The notes beneath the pieces were generated by a model that saw only the letters and a list, made by a program, of their open reading frames with translations, did not search any database and was not told where the DNA came from. 64,000 nt of DNA from Xaviernesmea rhizosphaerae. Its GTDB lineage: Bacteria > Pseudomonadota > Alphaproteobacteria > Rhizobiales > Rhizobiaceae. The translations under genes were made by a program, and so were the position numbers. Shown here piece by piece: positions 16,139 through 25,781 of the stretch. The stretch's first letter is position 1, and the number at the start of each line of letters is the position of its first letter. The stretch lies in the NCBI RefSeq assembly GCF_001938945.1, contig NZ_MKIO01000020.1, forward strand, positions 62,001-126,000. Reading direction: 5' to 3'.

Positions 16139-17308
16139 GTGCGCCGGCGCACGGTCCTGCATTTTCCCGGTTTCGAGCCGCTCGACGCTGCCGCTCATCA
16201 CCGCCGCTATGGTCGCGCGGCCGAACAGAGTGCGCGCGTCTGGGATCTGGGGCTCACCGTGGGGCCGCTCCTGCCGGCCGGCGGGCAGGGTGCCGGCACG
16301 CCTGCGGTCGCCGCCTTCGATGTCGCCTGCCGCTCGGCCAATTGCGCCACCGACAGCCGCATCCACATCTTCGACCATGATGCGCTGGTGCGCCACTTCA
16401 ACGGACGCAGCCTGACGGCGCGCCTTCTCGGCGGCTTTCGCAGCGGCGGGCGCGTCGTGCTTCAGGGCGGGATGACGGCCTATTTCCGCCATGCCTGGCG
16501 CTTCGGCCTGTTCTTCGTCTTCCCCTTCCTCTTCACCGCGCTGGCGCTGATGCTGGCGCTTCTCTTCGCCGCGCTGCCGCTGCTGGCAGGCTTCAGCCCC
16601 TGGACGCTGCTCGCCAGCCTGCCGGCGGCGCTCTTTCTCTTCGCCCTTTTGTTTCCGCGGCTCTCCGCCCGGCTGCATGTGCTGCATCTTCTGGCCGACT
16701 GGCAGCTGGCCGTGGCCGTGGCGGCGCTGGACGATGCCACCGTGCGCCTGTGGATCGAGGGGCGCGTGGCCGCCGCCCGCCAGGCGCTGCAGCAGGAGAG
16801 CGACGAGGTGGTGATCAGCGCCCACAGCATGGGCGCGAGCCTTGCCGCCCATGTGCTCGGCACGCTGATCGAGCGCGAGCCGGCGCTGCTGGATGGCCGG
16901 CGGGTGGTCTTCGTCGGCCTTGGCGGCGCGCTGCTGCAATGCGCGCTGCTGAAATCCGCCACGCGGCTGCGCGCCCATGTCGGGCGCATCGCCGCTGCTC
17001 CCGGCGTCACCTGGTTCGAGGTGCAGTGCCTGACGGATGCGATCCATTTCTACCGCGCGCCGCTGGTGGCGCTCTGCGGCCATCCCGGCCTGGCGCAGCC
17101 GCGCCTGGTCTTCATCCGCCTGCGCCAGATGCTGGAGGCCACGCGCTATCGCCGCATCCGCCTGAATTTTCTGCGCGTCCACCGCCAATATGTCCTGGCC
17201 GCCGACCGGCCGGCACCCTTCGACTTCACCCTGATGACCGCCGGCCCCTTGCCCGCCGCCGACTTCGCCCGCTTCTCGCAAAGCCGCCTGCCGCAGCTTG
17301 GGTGCTGA
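16139..17308 (+). CDS. Unknown membrane protein with an alpha/beta-hydrolase-like nucleophile motif
   Basis: About 389 residues from a GTG at 16139 (GTG-CGC-CGG, giving MRRRTVLHFPGFEPLD) preceded by AAAGGCGGG. Residues 1-90 look like the start of a hydrolase fold with HFPGFEPLD. A pair of strong membrane helices follows (FGLFFVFPFLFTALALML and LLASLPAALFLFALLF). Then comes VISAHSMGASLAAHVLG, a nucleophile-elbow-like GxSxG variant (A-H-S-M-G). An ATG at 16016 would add 41 residues translated from repeat copy B and is judged spurious. I know no characterised relative. Possible membrane-bound lipase or acyl-carrier processing enzyme; this is only inference. Confidence 0.7.
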   Translation: MRRRTVLHFPGFEPLDAAAHHRRYGRAAEQSARVWDLGLTVGPLLPAGGQGAGTPAVAAFDVACRSANCATDSRIHIFDHDALVRHFNGRSLTARLLGGFRSGGRVVLQGGMTAYFRHAWRFGLFFVFPFLFTALALMLALLFAALPLLAGFSPWTLLASLPAALFLFALLFPRLSARLHVLHLLADWQLAVAVAALDDATVRLWIEGRVAAARQALQQESDEVVISAHSMGASLAAHVLGTLIEREPALLDGRRVVFVGLGGALLQCALLKSATRLRAHVGRIAAAPGVTWFEVQCLTDAIHFYRAPLVALCGHPGLAQPRLVFIRLRQMLEATRYRRIRLNFLRVHRQYVLAADRPAPFDFTLMTAGPLPAADFARFSQSRLPQLGC

Positions 17309-17329
17309 GGTTCACTTAAAACCTTTCCG

Positions 17330-18514
17330 TCAGTACCCCGTCATCTCCAGATAGCCCCGGCCGCTGCGCGTGCCGGAAAAGCGGATCGGGCCTTCCCAAT
17401 AGGGCGTGCGGGTGGCCATCCAGGCTTCAGGGTTCAGCGCCGTGGTGGTGATGTCGATGCCCTTTTGCGGCAGCTGCAGCCGCCAGCCGACCGGAACCCG
17501 CCGGCCGGCGACCATGGCGTTCTCGAGCGGCGTCAAGACGAGCGCACCGGCCGGCAGAGGCTCCGGCGTGCCATCGGCGGCAATGAAGGTGGCGGAGGTA
17601 TAGCCGGCACCCTTGTCACGCAGGCGAAAGCCCATCAGCTTCTCGCCGCCATCGAAATGCAACGAGAACCAGTCCCAGCCGGTCTGATCGGCGGAAAGCG
17701 GCTGGGAGGACCATTCGCGATCGAGCCAGGCTTCGCCCGTCACCGTCACCGGGCCCTCGGGCAGGTCCAGCCGGCCGGCGACGCGGTAGAAGGGCTGGGA
17801 GTAATAGAAGCTTGCCTGTCCCGCGGCGGATTTCACCGAATAACCGTTCTGCCCTTGCGGCACCAGCGGGCCGGTGGCGGTCAGATCCAGCGCATAGCGG
17901 AAATCCTTGCCGCTGGCCGAGAGCGTCAGACGGTTCAGCGGATCGGTGCCGGCGGCTGCCCCGGCCTGTTCGCCGGTCTGCTCGCTTGCCTGCCCGCCGG
18001 TTTGGTCGCTTGTCCGCTCCCGCATGGCCCAGTCGTCGATGGTGGCGGAAAAGGGGCTGGCGGCCACGCCGGCCTGGCCGATGCCGCCGCGCGCCAGCCG
18101 CTCGGCCACATGCTGGGCGGTCGGCGTGGTCACCGCGGCATGGCCGAGCCAGACCTGCGGGCTTTCCCAGCCGGGCCGCTCGCCCGGTTGAAGCGCGCTG
18201 CGAAACAGCGTCCACTGCACGCCATAATCCTTGCCGTCGTCGCCCTTCAGATTGGCGGTGAGATACCACCATTCGATGCGGAAGTCGGGATGCGGCCCGT
18301 GATCGGCGGGAAAGCTTAAGGCAACGCCCGGCTGCGGCACGGCAAAGCCTTCCGCCGTCGTGCCGAGCCCGGCAAAGCCCTGGGCGTGGGCGGCCTGGCC
18401 GAAGTGGGGCGCGCAGGCGAGAAGGCCGGCGAGGAGGAGCGAGCGGGCGCGGCCAAGCGCGCGCCATGCTCTCCTGTGGCCGGCCTGCGCCCTGCGCAAA
18501 ATCTCAGCGTTCAT
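17330..18514 (-). CDS. Secreted lipocalin-like protein of the AttH/CrtC-related family
   Basis: Exported protein of 394 residues. The signal peptide is in SLLLAGLLACAPHFGQAAHAQ (roughly residues 25-48). The mature part has the AttH/COG5621 signatures: PADHGPHPDFRIEWWYLTANL near residue 75, then QWTLFRSAL, AWLDREWSSQPL, GWDWFSLHFDGG, and a terminal YWEGPIRFSGTRSGRGYLEMTGY. The fold is related to carotenoid 1,2-hydratase. The low-complexity QTGEQAGAAAG stretch is an odd insertion of alternating T, G, Q. Its start overlaps the end of the ABC permease gene by 11 bases, which is the usual AttE/F-AttH arrangement. Probable role in envelope lipid or isoprenoid handling. Confidence 0.82.
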   Translation of the reverse strand: MNAEILRRAQAGHRRAWRALGRARSLLLAGLLACAPHFGQAAHAQGFAGLGTTAEGFAVPQPGVALSFPADHGPHPDFRIEWWYLTANLKGDDGKDYGVQWTLFRSALQPGERPGWESPQVWLGHAAVTTPTAQHVAERLARGGIGQAGVAASPFSATIDDWAMRERTSDQTGGQASEQTGEQAGAAAGTDPLNRLTLSASGKDFRYALDLTATGPLVPQGQNGYSVKSAAGQASFYYSQPFYRVAGRLDLPEGPVTVTGEAWLDREWSSQPLSADQTGWDWFSLHFDGGEKLMGFRLRDKGAGYTSATFIAADGTPEPLPAGALVLTPLENAMVAGRRVPVGWRLQLPQKGIDITTTALNPEAWMATRTPYWEGPIRFSGTRSGRGYLEMTGY

Positions 18515-20981
18515 GGGCGAAAACCTTCAAGAGATCGGCCGGTGCCGTCAAAGCGAGGCGGCGCAGCGGGAAGGCGGCGGCGACCAGCGCGGCGAGGAGC
18601 GCCGACAGGCCGAGCCACAGCCAGTCGGTCGGGAAGACATGCATGGGCAGCCGCCAGCCGAAGGCTTCGACATTGACGATGGCGAGCAGCACGAAGGCCA
18701 GCGCCAGCCCCACGGGCAGCGCGGCGAGGAAGGTGAGGGCGGCAAGCAGGAGCGTGCGCAGCAGTTCCAGCCGCACCAGCTGCCGGCGCGTCAGCCCCAT
18801 GGCCCAGACGGGCGCAAGCTGCGGCAGGCGCATGGCCGAGAGCGTGGTGAGGCTCGCCACCATGGCCAGCGCCGCCACGCCCAGCGTCAGCACATTCAGC
18901 GCGGCGGTCACGGCGAAGGTCTGCTCGAACACCTCGAGCGAGCGGCGCTTGACCGTGGCCTGGTCGATCATGGCTTCGGGCGGCAGCGCGAAGCGGTGCT
19001 CCAGCTCCGCCATCAGCGCGGGCACTTGGGCAGGGGGAAGGCGCAGGCCATAGCGCAGCCGCTCGACCTCGGGATAGTGCGCGGTGAGCGCCTCGGAATT
19101 GACGATGGCCTGGCCCTGCGGATTGCCATAGTCGGAATAGACGCCGGCGATCTCGACCGTCCAGCCCTCCGGCAGGGTCAGCCGGTCGCCGGGGGCGAGC
19201 CGGGCGCGGCGGGCGAGCTGCTCGTTGATCATCGCCGCCTTGCCCGAGGCCACCCGGTCCCAGCCATCGGGCAGGCTGGCGAGCAGCGGCCAGTGGTCGC
19301 GATAGGTCGCATGATCGGCCGCGCCATAGACGGCGCCGGGCGCGCCGGCCAGCTGCCCGTCCACATGCCAGATCGGCAGGATCGCATCGACCTTGCCGGC
19401 AAGGAAGGCGGTGAGCCTCTCCGCCTCGGGCCTGTTGCGGGCGGTGAGATAGAGCTCGGAGGCCAGCCGCAGGTCCAGCCAGCCGGTGAAGGTCAGGCGG
19501 AAGCTCGAGACCATGGTGCCGACGCCGATATTGGCCGACAGCGCCAGCAGCAGCGCCATCAGCGCCAGCGACAGGCCGGGCAGTTGCTGGCGAGTGTCGG
19601 CCAGAAACCATTCCGACACCGGACCGCGCGCGCGCCGCTGCATCAGCCCGAGCACCAGCGCCAGCGCCACCGGCAGCAGGAGGGCGGCCCCCAGAAGCAG
19701 CGCCCCGAGCACGGCGAAGCCCGCCACCAAGCCATGCCCGTAAAGCGCGATACCAAAGCTGATCAGCAGCAGGCCGAGCCCGCCGGCGGCCTGGCGCTTG
19801 AGCCTGGCTTCCGAGGCGCGGGCCCAGGCGCGCGGGCTGGCGGGGCTGAGCAGCGGCAGGCGCCAGACGCGCCAGAGGCTCTGCGCGGCCGCGACAAGCG
19901 TGCCGATGACGGCGATGGCCAGGCCAGAGGCCCACCACTGCGGGCGGAAGCTGAGCGTGCCGGGTACGGCCGCGCCATAAAGCCCCTGCAGCGAGGCCGA
20001 GACGCCGGGCAGGAGTGCTGCGCCGACGAGATAGCCGAGCGCCACGCCGATCAGCCCGGCGGCGAGCGCCAGCACCAGAAGCTCCAGCAGCAAAGCGGCG
20101 GTCAGTGCGCGGGCGGAGAGGCCGAGCGCGCGCAGCGTGCGGAAGGTGGCGCGCCGCTGCTCGAAGGCCAGGCCGATGGCGGCATAGACGATGAACAGGC
20201 CGACGGCGAAGGCGAGAAAGCCGAAGGCGGTGAGGTTCAGGTGGAAGCTGTCGGTCAGCCGCGCCAGATCGCCGCCCGCCTCCGGCTGGCGCACCGCCAG
20301 CTCCGGCGCGATCTGCGCCAGGGGGAGAAGCCCCATGGGCTGGTTGGGCAGGATAAGCAGCCGGCTGATCTCGTCCGGTCGGTCGAGCAGGCGCTGGACG
20401 GTGCCGATATCGGCCAGCGCCATGCCGGGCAGAAGGTTGGGCGCGGCGCGCAAGGGCGGCAGGCCGGCCACGCCCTGCAGCCGCGCCACCGTCTCCGGCG
20501 CGGCATAGAGCAGGCCCGGCGGGGTGATGAAGGCAAGGAGATCGCCCGTGCCGCCGCCCTTTTCGCCATTCTCGCCCGTTCCTCCCTCGCCCTTGCCGCT
20601 TTCGCCTGTGGGCTGGAGATCGAGCGTCTGCGCCTCGGCCGGCAGGGAGAGAGGTTCGATGCCCAGAAGGCGGAGACGCTGCCCGCCCTCCAGCCGCAGG
20701 CTCCCCTCGAGGACGGGCGAGACCTGCCAGCCGGCGCGGGCAAGCGTGAGGAAGGTGGATTGCGCCATGGGCGCGCCGTCGGCACGGGCGATGGTGCTCA
20801 GCCGGTCCTGGCCGAGCAGGGCGGCGGCGCGGTCATAGCTTGCCCTGGCCTCGGCATTGATCGCCTGCACGCCGGACCAAAGCGCGGTGGCGAGCGACAG
20901 GCCGAGCATCAGCAGCGCGAGCTGCGCCGGGCGTCGGCGCCAGTGCGACAGAAGCGCGGAAAGGGCGGTGGACAGCATCAC
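18504..20981 (-). CDS. ABC exporter permease with two FtsX domains (LolE/MacB/AttF-like)
   Basis: Inner-membrane permease of 825 residues. The N-terminal helix QLALLMLGLSLATALWSG is followed by a large periplasmic domain (about residues 35-250), then an FtsX block with GFLAFAVGLFIVYAAIGLAFEQRRATFRTLRALGLS. A second periplasmic domain and FtsX block lie in the C-terminal half (TLSAMRLPQLAPVWAMGLTRRQLVRLELLRTLLL). This duplicated layout is that of large permeases paired with a LolD-like ATPase. It extrudes or moves lipophilic substrates rather than importing solutes. Its start overlaps the ATPase stop by four bases. A short Gly/Glu/Lys repeat (GKGEGGTGENGEKGGG) occurs near residue 135. Confidence 0.88.
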   Translation of the reverse strand: MMLSTALSALLSHWRRRPAQLALLMLGLSLATALWSGVQAINAEARASYDRAAALLGQDRLSTIARADGAPMAQSTFLTLARAGWQVSPVLEGSLRLEGGQRLRLLGIEPLSLPAEAQTLDLQPTGESGKGEGGTGENGEKGGGTGDLLAFITPPGLLYAAPETVARLQGVAGLPPLRAAPNLLPGMALADIGTVQRLLDRPDEISRLLILPNQPMGLLPLAQIAPELAVRQPEAGGDLARLTDSFHLNLTAFGFLAFAVGLFIVYAAIGLAFEQRRATFRTLRALGLSARALTAALLLELLVLALAAGLIGVALGYLVGAALLPGVSASLQGLYGAAVPGTLSFRPQWWASGLAIAVIGTLVAAAQSLWRVWRLPLLSPASPRAWARASEARLKRQAAGGLGLLLISFGIALYGHGLVAGFAVLGALLLGAALLLPVALALVLGLMQRRARGPVSEWFLADTRQQLPGLSLALMALLLALSANIGVGTMVSSFRLTFTGWLDLRLASELYLTARNRPEAERLTAFLAGKVDAILPIWHVDGQLAGAPGAVYGAADHATYRDHWPLLASLPDGWDRVASGKAAMINEQLARRARLAPGDRLTLPEGWTVEIAGVYSDYGNPQGQAIVNSEALTAHYPEVERLRYGLRLPPAQVPALMAELEHRFALPPEAMIDQATVKRRSLEVFEQTFAVTAALNVLTLGVAALAMVASLTTLSAMRLPQLAPVWAMGLTRRQLVRLELLRTLLLAALTFLAALPVGLALAFVLLAIVNVEAFGWRLPMHVFPTDWLWLGLSALLAALVAAAFPLRRLALTAPADLLKVFAHER

Positions 20982-21634
20982 AGGATGCGCCCGCCGGTCA
21001 GGTGGATGCGCCGTCCCAGCCGCTCGGCCAGCCGCTGCGAATGGGTGACCATCAAGAGCGCCGCGCCGCTTTCGGCCACCAGCGACAGCATCAGCGCGAT
21101 CACCTGATCGCCGGTGGCCTCGTCGAGATTGCCGGTGGGCTCGTCGGCCAGCACCAGCTTCGGCCGGGCGGCGAGCGTTCGGCCGATCGCCACGCGCTGC
21201 TGCTGCCCGCCGGAAAGCTGCTCGGGATAGCGCGTCAGCAGCCCATCGAGCCCCAGCCTGCGGGCGAGCGCGCTCTGCCAGGCCGGATCCGACTTTCCGG
21301 CAAGCCGCGCGTGAAAGGCGAGGTTGGCGGCAACGGTGAGCGAGGGGATCAGATTGAACTGCTGGAAGATCAGGCCTACCGTGTGGCGGCGCAGCGCCGC
21401 CCGGCCGGCATCGTTGAGCGCGCCGAGATCGGCGCCGTCGATCAGCACCCTGCCGCCCTCCGCCCGGTCGAGGCCGGCGGCCAGATGCAGGAGCGTGCTC
21501 TTGCCGCTGCCGGATTCGCCCGTCAGCGCCAGCGTCTCGCCCCGGTCGAGCGTCAGGCTCAGCCGGTCCAGAACGGTCAGCGGCCCCTCGGCCGTCTGAT
21601 AGCGCTTGGTCACATCGGCAAGGGCAAGCAGCAT
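20978..21634 (-). CDS. ABC exporter ATP-binding protein (LolD/MacB-like)
   Basis: ATPase of 218 residues. Walker A is GESGSGKST, the signature [15 protein letters not shown], Walker [13 protein letters not shown]; the ADEPTGNLD form and length are those of LolD, FtsE and MacB. The ATG at 21634 has AGGA seven bases upstream; the open frame continues for over 130 codons above it but with no family similarity. With the permease and the AttH-like protein it makes a three-gene unit transcribed leftward. Confidence 0.93.
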   Translation of the reverse strand: MLLALADVTKRYQTAEGPLTVLDRLSLTLDRGETLALTGESGSGKSTLLHLAAGLDRAEGGRVLIDGADLGALNDAGRAALRRHTVGLIFQQFNLIPSLTVAANLAFHARLAGKSDPAWQSALARRLGLDGLLTRYPEQLSGGQQQRVAIGRTLAARPKLVLADEPTGNLDEATGDQVIALMLSLVAESGAALLMVTHSQRLAERLGRRIHLTGGRIL

Positions 21635-22235
21635 GGAGGGTCCTGATGTCGTGGAAGGGGTTGCGCGGTGCGGCGGGGCATGGGGCAGGCGCGCCCTTTG
21701 TAACCCCTCATCCTGCGTTCCGCCTAGATCCCCTGAGATAGTGCGGCAGGATGCCCTGTCGACCCGCGGGAGGGACGCGGCAGGCTCTGCCATCAAACTG
21801 TCATGACAGGAGTCTATCCTGGAAACGCTGTTGGACGGTGCGAAGCGGTCCCTGGCCACCACGAGCTTTCCGGCGCGCCACCCCTTGTGGCGGGGATGCG
21901 CCAAGCGGATGCGGCGGCTTCGGATCGGCCTTGGTGGCTTCTTCGACCGGGCGCCATGAACGCGCGGCAGCGTGGCGCAAGCGGCTGCTGACGGAGGCTC
22001 TACGCCACCGGCCTGCCGCTTGATCAATCGCACTCTGATTGATCGCAGATCGGCGAACGGCGCATTCCTCGATCAGGACCTGTTTGTTGCGTGCCGGCTG
22101 TGCAAGGCGTGGCGCTTCGGCGCATGCAGGGGCCGCCGGTCAGCCCGTCCCTGTGTCGATGTCGCTTTCAGTCCTCGACATAAGCATCGCCCACTCCGTA
22201 ACCCTTGCCCCACGCAACACCTGGAAGGCTTTTCC
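21635..22235. other. Intergenic region with a CTGTCATGACAG palindrome at 21798-21809
   Basis: About 600 bases without a credible gene between the leftward ABC exporter and a rightward small gene. The only marked feature is the perfect 12-base palindrome CTGTCATGACAG. It contains the CTGTCAT half of a Pho box but lacks a second correctly spaced half. Promoters for both flanking units must lie here. Confidence 0.6.
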
Positions 22236-22562
22236 ATGGAACTTCTGCACGCCCAGGCCGCCATTGTCTCCGCCATCATCGCGGACGCGCCGAGCCCTGC
22301 CTGGGAGCACATCACCGTGAGGGTGGCGGCCGAGGGCGCAGCGCCGCAGATCGAGGCGTCGGCCCTTTGCTGGCAGGCCACGGGCGGGCTGGCGGAGATC
22401 GCCCTGCAGCCGGGCGCGCAAAGCGCGGCGGCGCTGGCCGCCTGGCTCGCGCTGGATGCCGTCAGGCAGAACCCGCAGGCGCGTCGCTTGATGCTGGAGA
22501 TCGACTATCCCGGCCGCTATCGCCTGCTGAGCGGCGCGGCGATCAAGGGTGCGGCGATCTAA
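22236..22562 (+). CDS. Hypothetical protein, 108 residues
   Basis: Starts at an ATG at 22236 preceded by GGAAGG, giving MELLHAQAAIVSAIIADAPS. The protein is mixed alpha/beta with no signal peptide or membrane helix. It reads smoothly, ending in LMLEIDYPGRYRLLSGAAIKG. Codon use matches its neighbours, so it is likely to be real. I do not recognise a family. It stands alone between the exporter promoter region and the convergent ugp-linked operon. Confidence 0.6.
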   Translation: MELLHAQAAIVSAIIADAPSPAWEHITVRVAAEGAAPQIEASALCWQATGGLAEIALQPGAQSAAALAAWLALDAVRQNPQARRLMLEIDYPGRYRLLSGAAIKGAAI

Positions 22563-22707
22563 GGCGGGCCGCTCGGCCGCGTGGCCTGACGCATCACGCC
22601 CTCTGCCGAGACGCCCGGAGATCTGCGGCCGTAGCATTTTCCATTTGCAAGATTCGAACACCTGCCCGCGCCCTTTGCACGCGCGCGGACAGGCGCTTTG
22701 TCCTGTG

Positions 22708-23628
22708 TCAGGCGGCGGCCTGCTGGCGGTCGTTGACCAGTGCGGCGAGCTTGCGGGCGCGCTCCAGGCAGGCGGGCTGTTCGGCAGCGAAGCGTTCGGC
22801 GCCGATTTCCATGATCAGCGTCGTATCCGGCAGGAAGGTCAGTTCCGAGAAGATCTCTTCCCAGGCGATGTCGCCCCAGCCGAGCGGAAGGTGCAGGTCG
22901 CCGATGCCCAGCGCCGTGGCTTCGGCCGGGTGGAAGAATTCCTTGGTCGTATAGGGCAGGCCGAAGCTGTCATGCACATGCAGATGGCCGGTGACCGGCG
23001 CCATGGCGCGCAGCTGCTCGCGGAAATCGAGGCCCTTGAAGGTGGATTCGATATAGGCATGGCTGAAATCGATCAGCGCGGCGAGATTGTCATGGCCGAC
23101 GGCCTTGACGGTTTCGGCCACCTGCGCCGGCGTCTGGCGATACTGGCCGCTTTTGGTGGTGAAGATGTTTTCCAGAACCAGGCGCACGCCATAGGTCTTG
23201 GCGACGTCCGCCATCTCGAACAGGGCCTCGCGCTCCATCTTGTCGAGATCCTCGCCATTGACGCCTTCGCCGAGCTGGGCGGCGCCGGAGTGATGCACGA
23301 CGATGCCCGCGCCGAGCCGGTTGGCCATTTCGAGCATGGCGCGCACCACCTTCTTCTGCAGGTGCAGATTGGTGGCATCCATGAAGTTGGAGCAGACCTG
23401 GCCGTGCAGCGACAGCTTCTTGAAGCTGTAGCCGCCGACGATCTCGGCGGTGCGGGCGAAACGCTCCTCGATGATGCGGCCGCCGGAGACGATCTCCTCG
23501 CCATAGATGCCGATCTCGCAGGCGTCGGCGCCGGTACCGGCCACCGCGCGCAGCGAGGCGTCGAGGGTGGACAGGTCGCCGCGACCCGTATGGTTGCAGA
23601 AGCCGATGGCGGAAATGATGCCGGTCAT
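22708..23628 (-). CDS. Sugar phosphate isomerase/epimerase (xylose isomerase-like TIM barrel)
   Basis: TIM-barrel protein of 306 residues of the AP-endonuclease-2 fold. Metal-site-like elements are visible: His in LSLHGQVCSNFMDAT, His-His in GIVVHHSGAAQL, Glu in RLVLENIFTT, Asp and His in AALIDFSHAYIE, HLHVHDSFG, and the terminal TLIMEIGAERF. It is the last gene of a leftward operon after the ugp-type transporter, in the position that a glycerophosphodiester phosphodiesterase (ugpQ) often has. Isomerase or epimerase activity on the imported sugar or polyol is inferred; the substrate is unknown. Confidence 0.82.
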   Translation of the reverse strand: MTGIISAIGFCNHTGRGDLSTLDASLRAVAGTGADACEIGIYGEEIVSGGRIIEERFARTAEIVGGYSFKKLSLHGQVCSNFMDATNLHLQKKVVRAMLEMANRLGAGIVVHHSGAAQLGEGVNGEDLDKMEREALFEMADVAKTYGVRLVLENIFTTKSGQYRQTPAQVAETVKAVGHDNLAALIDFSHAYIESTFKGLDFREQLRAMAPVTGHLHVHDSFGLPYTTKEFFHPAEATALGIGDLHLPLGWGDIAWEEIFSELTFLPDTTLIMEIGAERFAAEQPACLERARKLAALVNDRQQAAA

Positions 23629-23724
23629 GAAAGTCCCTCCTTCAGGGAGCAGCAGGCAGGTCGTGCGTGAGACGGGCGGGCCTTGCCGAGGCGCGCCGGT
23701 CCCGAAAGTTAGGGGAATGCGGGA

Positions 23725-24843
23725 TCAGGACAGGGCGGGCGCCAGCGTTGCGGCAGCGGCCCGGCTCTGTGCCGGTTCGCCGTCGATCTCGATGCGCCGG
23801 CCGGTCTCGCGGTCGAACAGGTGCAGATGTTCGGCCGGCAGGTCGAAGGCGATCGGCTGGCCGGGAGCGATGCGCACCTCCGCGCCGATGGCGGCGGCGA
23901 AGGGCTGGCCTTCCATGACGGCATGGACGACGCGGCCTGCGCCCAACTCCTCGACGAAATCGGCAATGGCGACGAGGCCGGTGCCGGGGGCGGCAAGGCG
24001 CACCTGCTCCGGCCGGATGCCGACGGTCACGGTGCGGCCTTCCAGCCCGGCAAAGGCCGGGGCGAGCGGGATCACGGCGCTGCCGAGCCGCACGGCGCCG
24101 CCTTCCACGCGGCTGTCGATCAGGTTCATGGCCGGCGAGCCGATGAAGGCGGCGACGAAGGTGGAGGCGGGGCGGTGATAGATGTCGAGCGGCTGGCCCA
24201 CCTGCTCGACCCGGCCCTTGTTCATCACCACCAGACGGTCGGCCAGCGTCATGGCCTCCACCTGGTCATGGGTGACGAAAACGGAGGTGGCGTTCAGCCG
24301 CTGGTGCAGCTTGCGGATCTCGGCGCGCATGGACACGCGCAGCTTGGCATCGAGGTTCGACAGGGGCTCGTCGAAGAGGAAGACCTTGGGCTCGCGGATC
24401 ATGGCGCGACCCATGGCCACGCGCTGGCGCTGGCCGCCGGAAAGCGCGGCGGGCCGGCGGTCGAGATAGTCGGTCAGGCCGACGATCGCCGCTGTCTCCT
24501 CCACCCGCCGGCGCCGCTCAGCCTTGGGCACGCCGGAGACCTTCAGCGCATAGCCGATATTGTCGGCCACCGACATATGCGGATAGAGCGCATAGTTCTG
24601 GAACACCATGGCGCAGCCGCGCTCGCGCGGCTCCAGCTTGTTGACCACAGTGCCGCCGATGGCGATCTCGCCCGCGGTGATCTCCTCCAGCCCCGCGATC
24701 ATGCGCAGAAGCGTGGACTTGCCGCAGCCGGAGGGGCCGAGAATGACGACGAACTCGCCGGTGGGGAAAATGAGGTCGACGCCATGGAGCGTCTGCGTCT
24801 TGCCGTAGCTTTTGCGCACGGCGCGAATATCGATCTGTGCCAT
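23725..24843 (-). CDS. ugpC: ABC transporter ATP-binding protein, UgpC/MalK type
   Basis: ATPase of 372 residues for a carbohydrate or glycerol-3-phosphate importer. Walker [11 protein letters not shown]-loop [13 protein letters not shown], signature [15 protein letters not shown], Walker [13 protein letters not shown] and H-loop [15 protein letters not shown] are all intact. The C-terminal third is the TOBE/MalK regulatory domain with [13 protein letters not shown] and [13 protein letters not shown]. It lies 40 bases after the ugpE-like permease on the same strand. Glycerol-3-phosphate is the probable substrate by operon resemblance, but MalK-type ATPases are shared by many sugars. Confidence 0.87.
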   Translation of the reverse strand: MAQIDIRAVRKSYGKTQTLHGVDLIFPTGEFVVILGPSGCGKSTLLRMIAGLEEITAGEIAIGGTVVNKLEPRERGCAMVFQNYALYPHMSVADNIGYALKVSGVPKAERRRRVEETAAIVGLTDYLDRRPAALSGGQRQRVAMGRAMIREPKVFLFDEPLSNLDAKLRVSMRAEIRKLHQRLNATSVFVTHDQVEAMTLADRLVVMNKGRVEQVGQPLDIYHRPASTFVAAFIGSPAMNLIDSRVEGGAVRLGSAVIPLAPAFAGLEGRTVTVGIRPEQVRLAAPGTGLVAIADFVEELGAGRVVHAVMEGQPFAAAIGAEVRIAPGQPIAFDLPAEHLHLFDRETGRRIEIDGEPAQSRAAAATLAPALS

Positions 24844-24883
24844 TGTCGTTGAGGCCTTCTGATGGGGGCTTGTCGAAAAGGGG

Positions 24884-25774
24884 TTATTTCTCGCTGGAGA
24901 CCAGGCCGCGCACGAACCAGCGCTGCAGCACGGCGACCACCAGAACCGGCGGCAGCATGATCAGCAGCGAGCCGGCCAGCGTCACGTTCCAGTCCGGCGT
25001 GCCACCATCTTCTGGCGGCAGCAGCATGCGCAGCTTCATCATGACGGTCTGGTAGGAGGGGTCGGTGACCATCAGCAGCGGCCAGAGATACTGGTTCCAG
25101 CCATAGACGAACATGATGGTCGTCAGCGCCAGGATGTTGGTGCGCGAGAGCGGCAGCAGCATGTCGAAGAAGAAGCGGACCGGGCCCGAGCCGTCCATGC
25201 GCGCCGCCTCGGCCAGCTCGTCCGGCAGGGTCATGAAGAACTGGCGGTAGAGGAAGGTGCCGGTCGCCGTGGCGATCAGCGGCAGGGTGAGGCCGGCATA
25301 GGAATTGAGCAGGTTCCACTCGATCTTCAGCTCGATGCCGGTGAAGAACTGGATCAGCAGGCGGAAGGGTGTGAACATGTCGGCCGCCACCGCGTAGGTC
25401 GGCACCACCCGCACTTCCAAGGGCAGCATCAGCGTGATGAAGACGGTCCAGAAGAACAGATGCTTCAGCGGCGAGCGGAAGAAGACGATGGCAAAGGCGG
25501 TGCAGGCTGACAGAGCCACTTTGCCGAAGGTGATCATCAGCGTCATGATCAGGCTGTTGATCATGGCATGGCCGAGATCGCCGCGCGTCCAGGCCGCCGT
25601 GGCATTGGCGAGGAACTGGTCGCCCGGCACGAAGCGGAAGGGCACGGCATTGACCTGTTGCATCGTCTGGCTGGCGCCGGCGATCACCACGAGGAAAGGC
25701 CCGATCAGCAGGAGGAAGCCGATGACCATGATCGCATAGGTCAGGGCATTGGCGAAGGGAGTGCGCTGGATCAT
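24884..25774 (-). CDS. ugpE: ABC transporter permease, UgpE type
   Basis: Second permease of the importer, 296 residues and six helices. The EAA loop is [25 protein letters not shown] (around residues 195-220), typical of CUT1 permeases. [25 protein letters not shown] resembles UgpE, whose periplasmic loop it matches in placement. The upstream permease gene stops eight bases before this start, so the two are cotranscribed. Confidence 0.87.
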   Translation of the reverse strand: MIQRTPFANALTYAIMVIGFLLLIGPFLVVIAGASQTMQQVNAVPFRFVPGDQFLANATAAWTRGDLGHAMINSLIMTLMITFGKVALSACTAFAIVFFRSPLKHLFFWTVFITLMLPLEVRVVPTYAVAADMFTPFRLLIQFFTGIELKIEWNLLNSYAGLTLPLIATATGTFLYRQFFMTLPDELAEAARMDGSGPVRFFFDMLLPLSRTNILALTTIMFVYGWNQYLWPLLMVTDPSYQTVMMKLRMLLPPEDGGTPDWNVTLAGSLLIMLPPVLVVAVLQRWFVRGLVSSEK

Positions 25775-25781
25775 CGCCGCC

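Noticed and set aside
18360-21107. A 915-codon plus-strand frame opposite the FtsX permease
   Set aside because: The reverse strand encodes a clear ABC exporter with intact motifs. The plus frame is rich in Gln, Arg and Gly, the usual antisense pattern.
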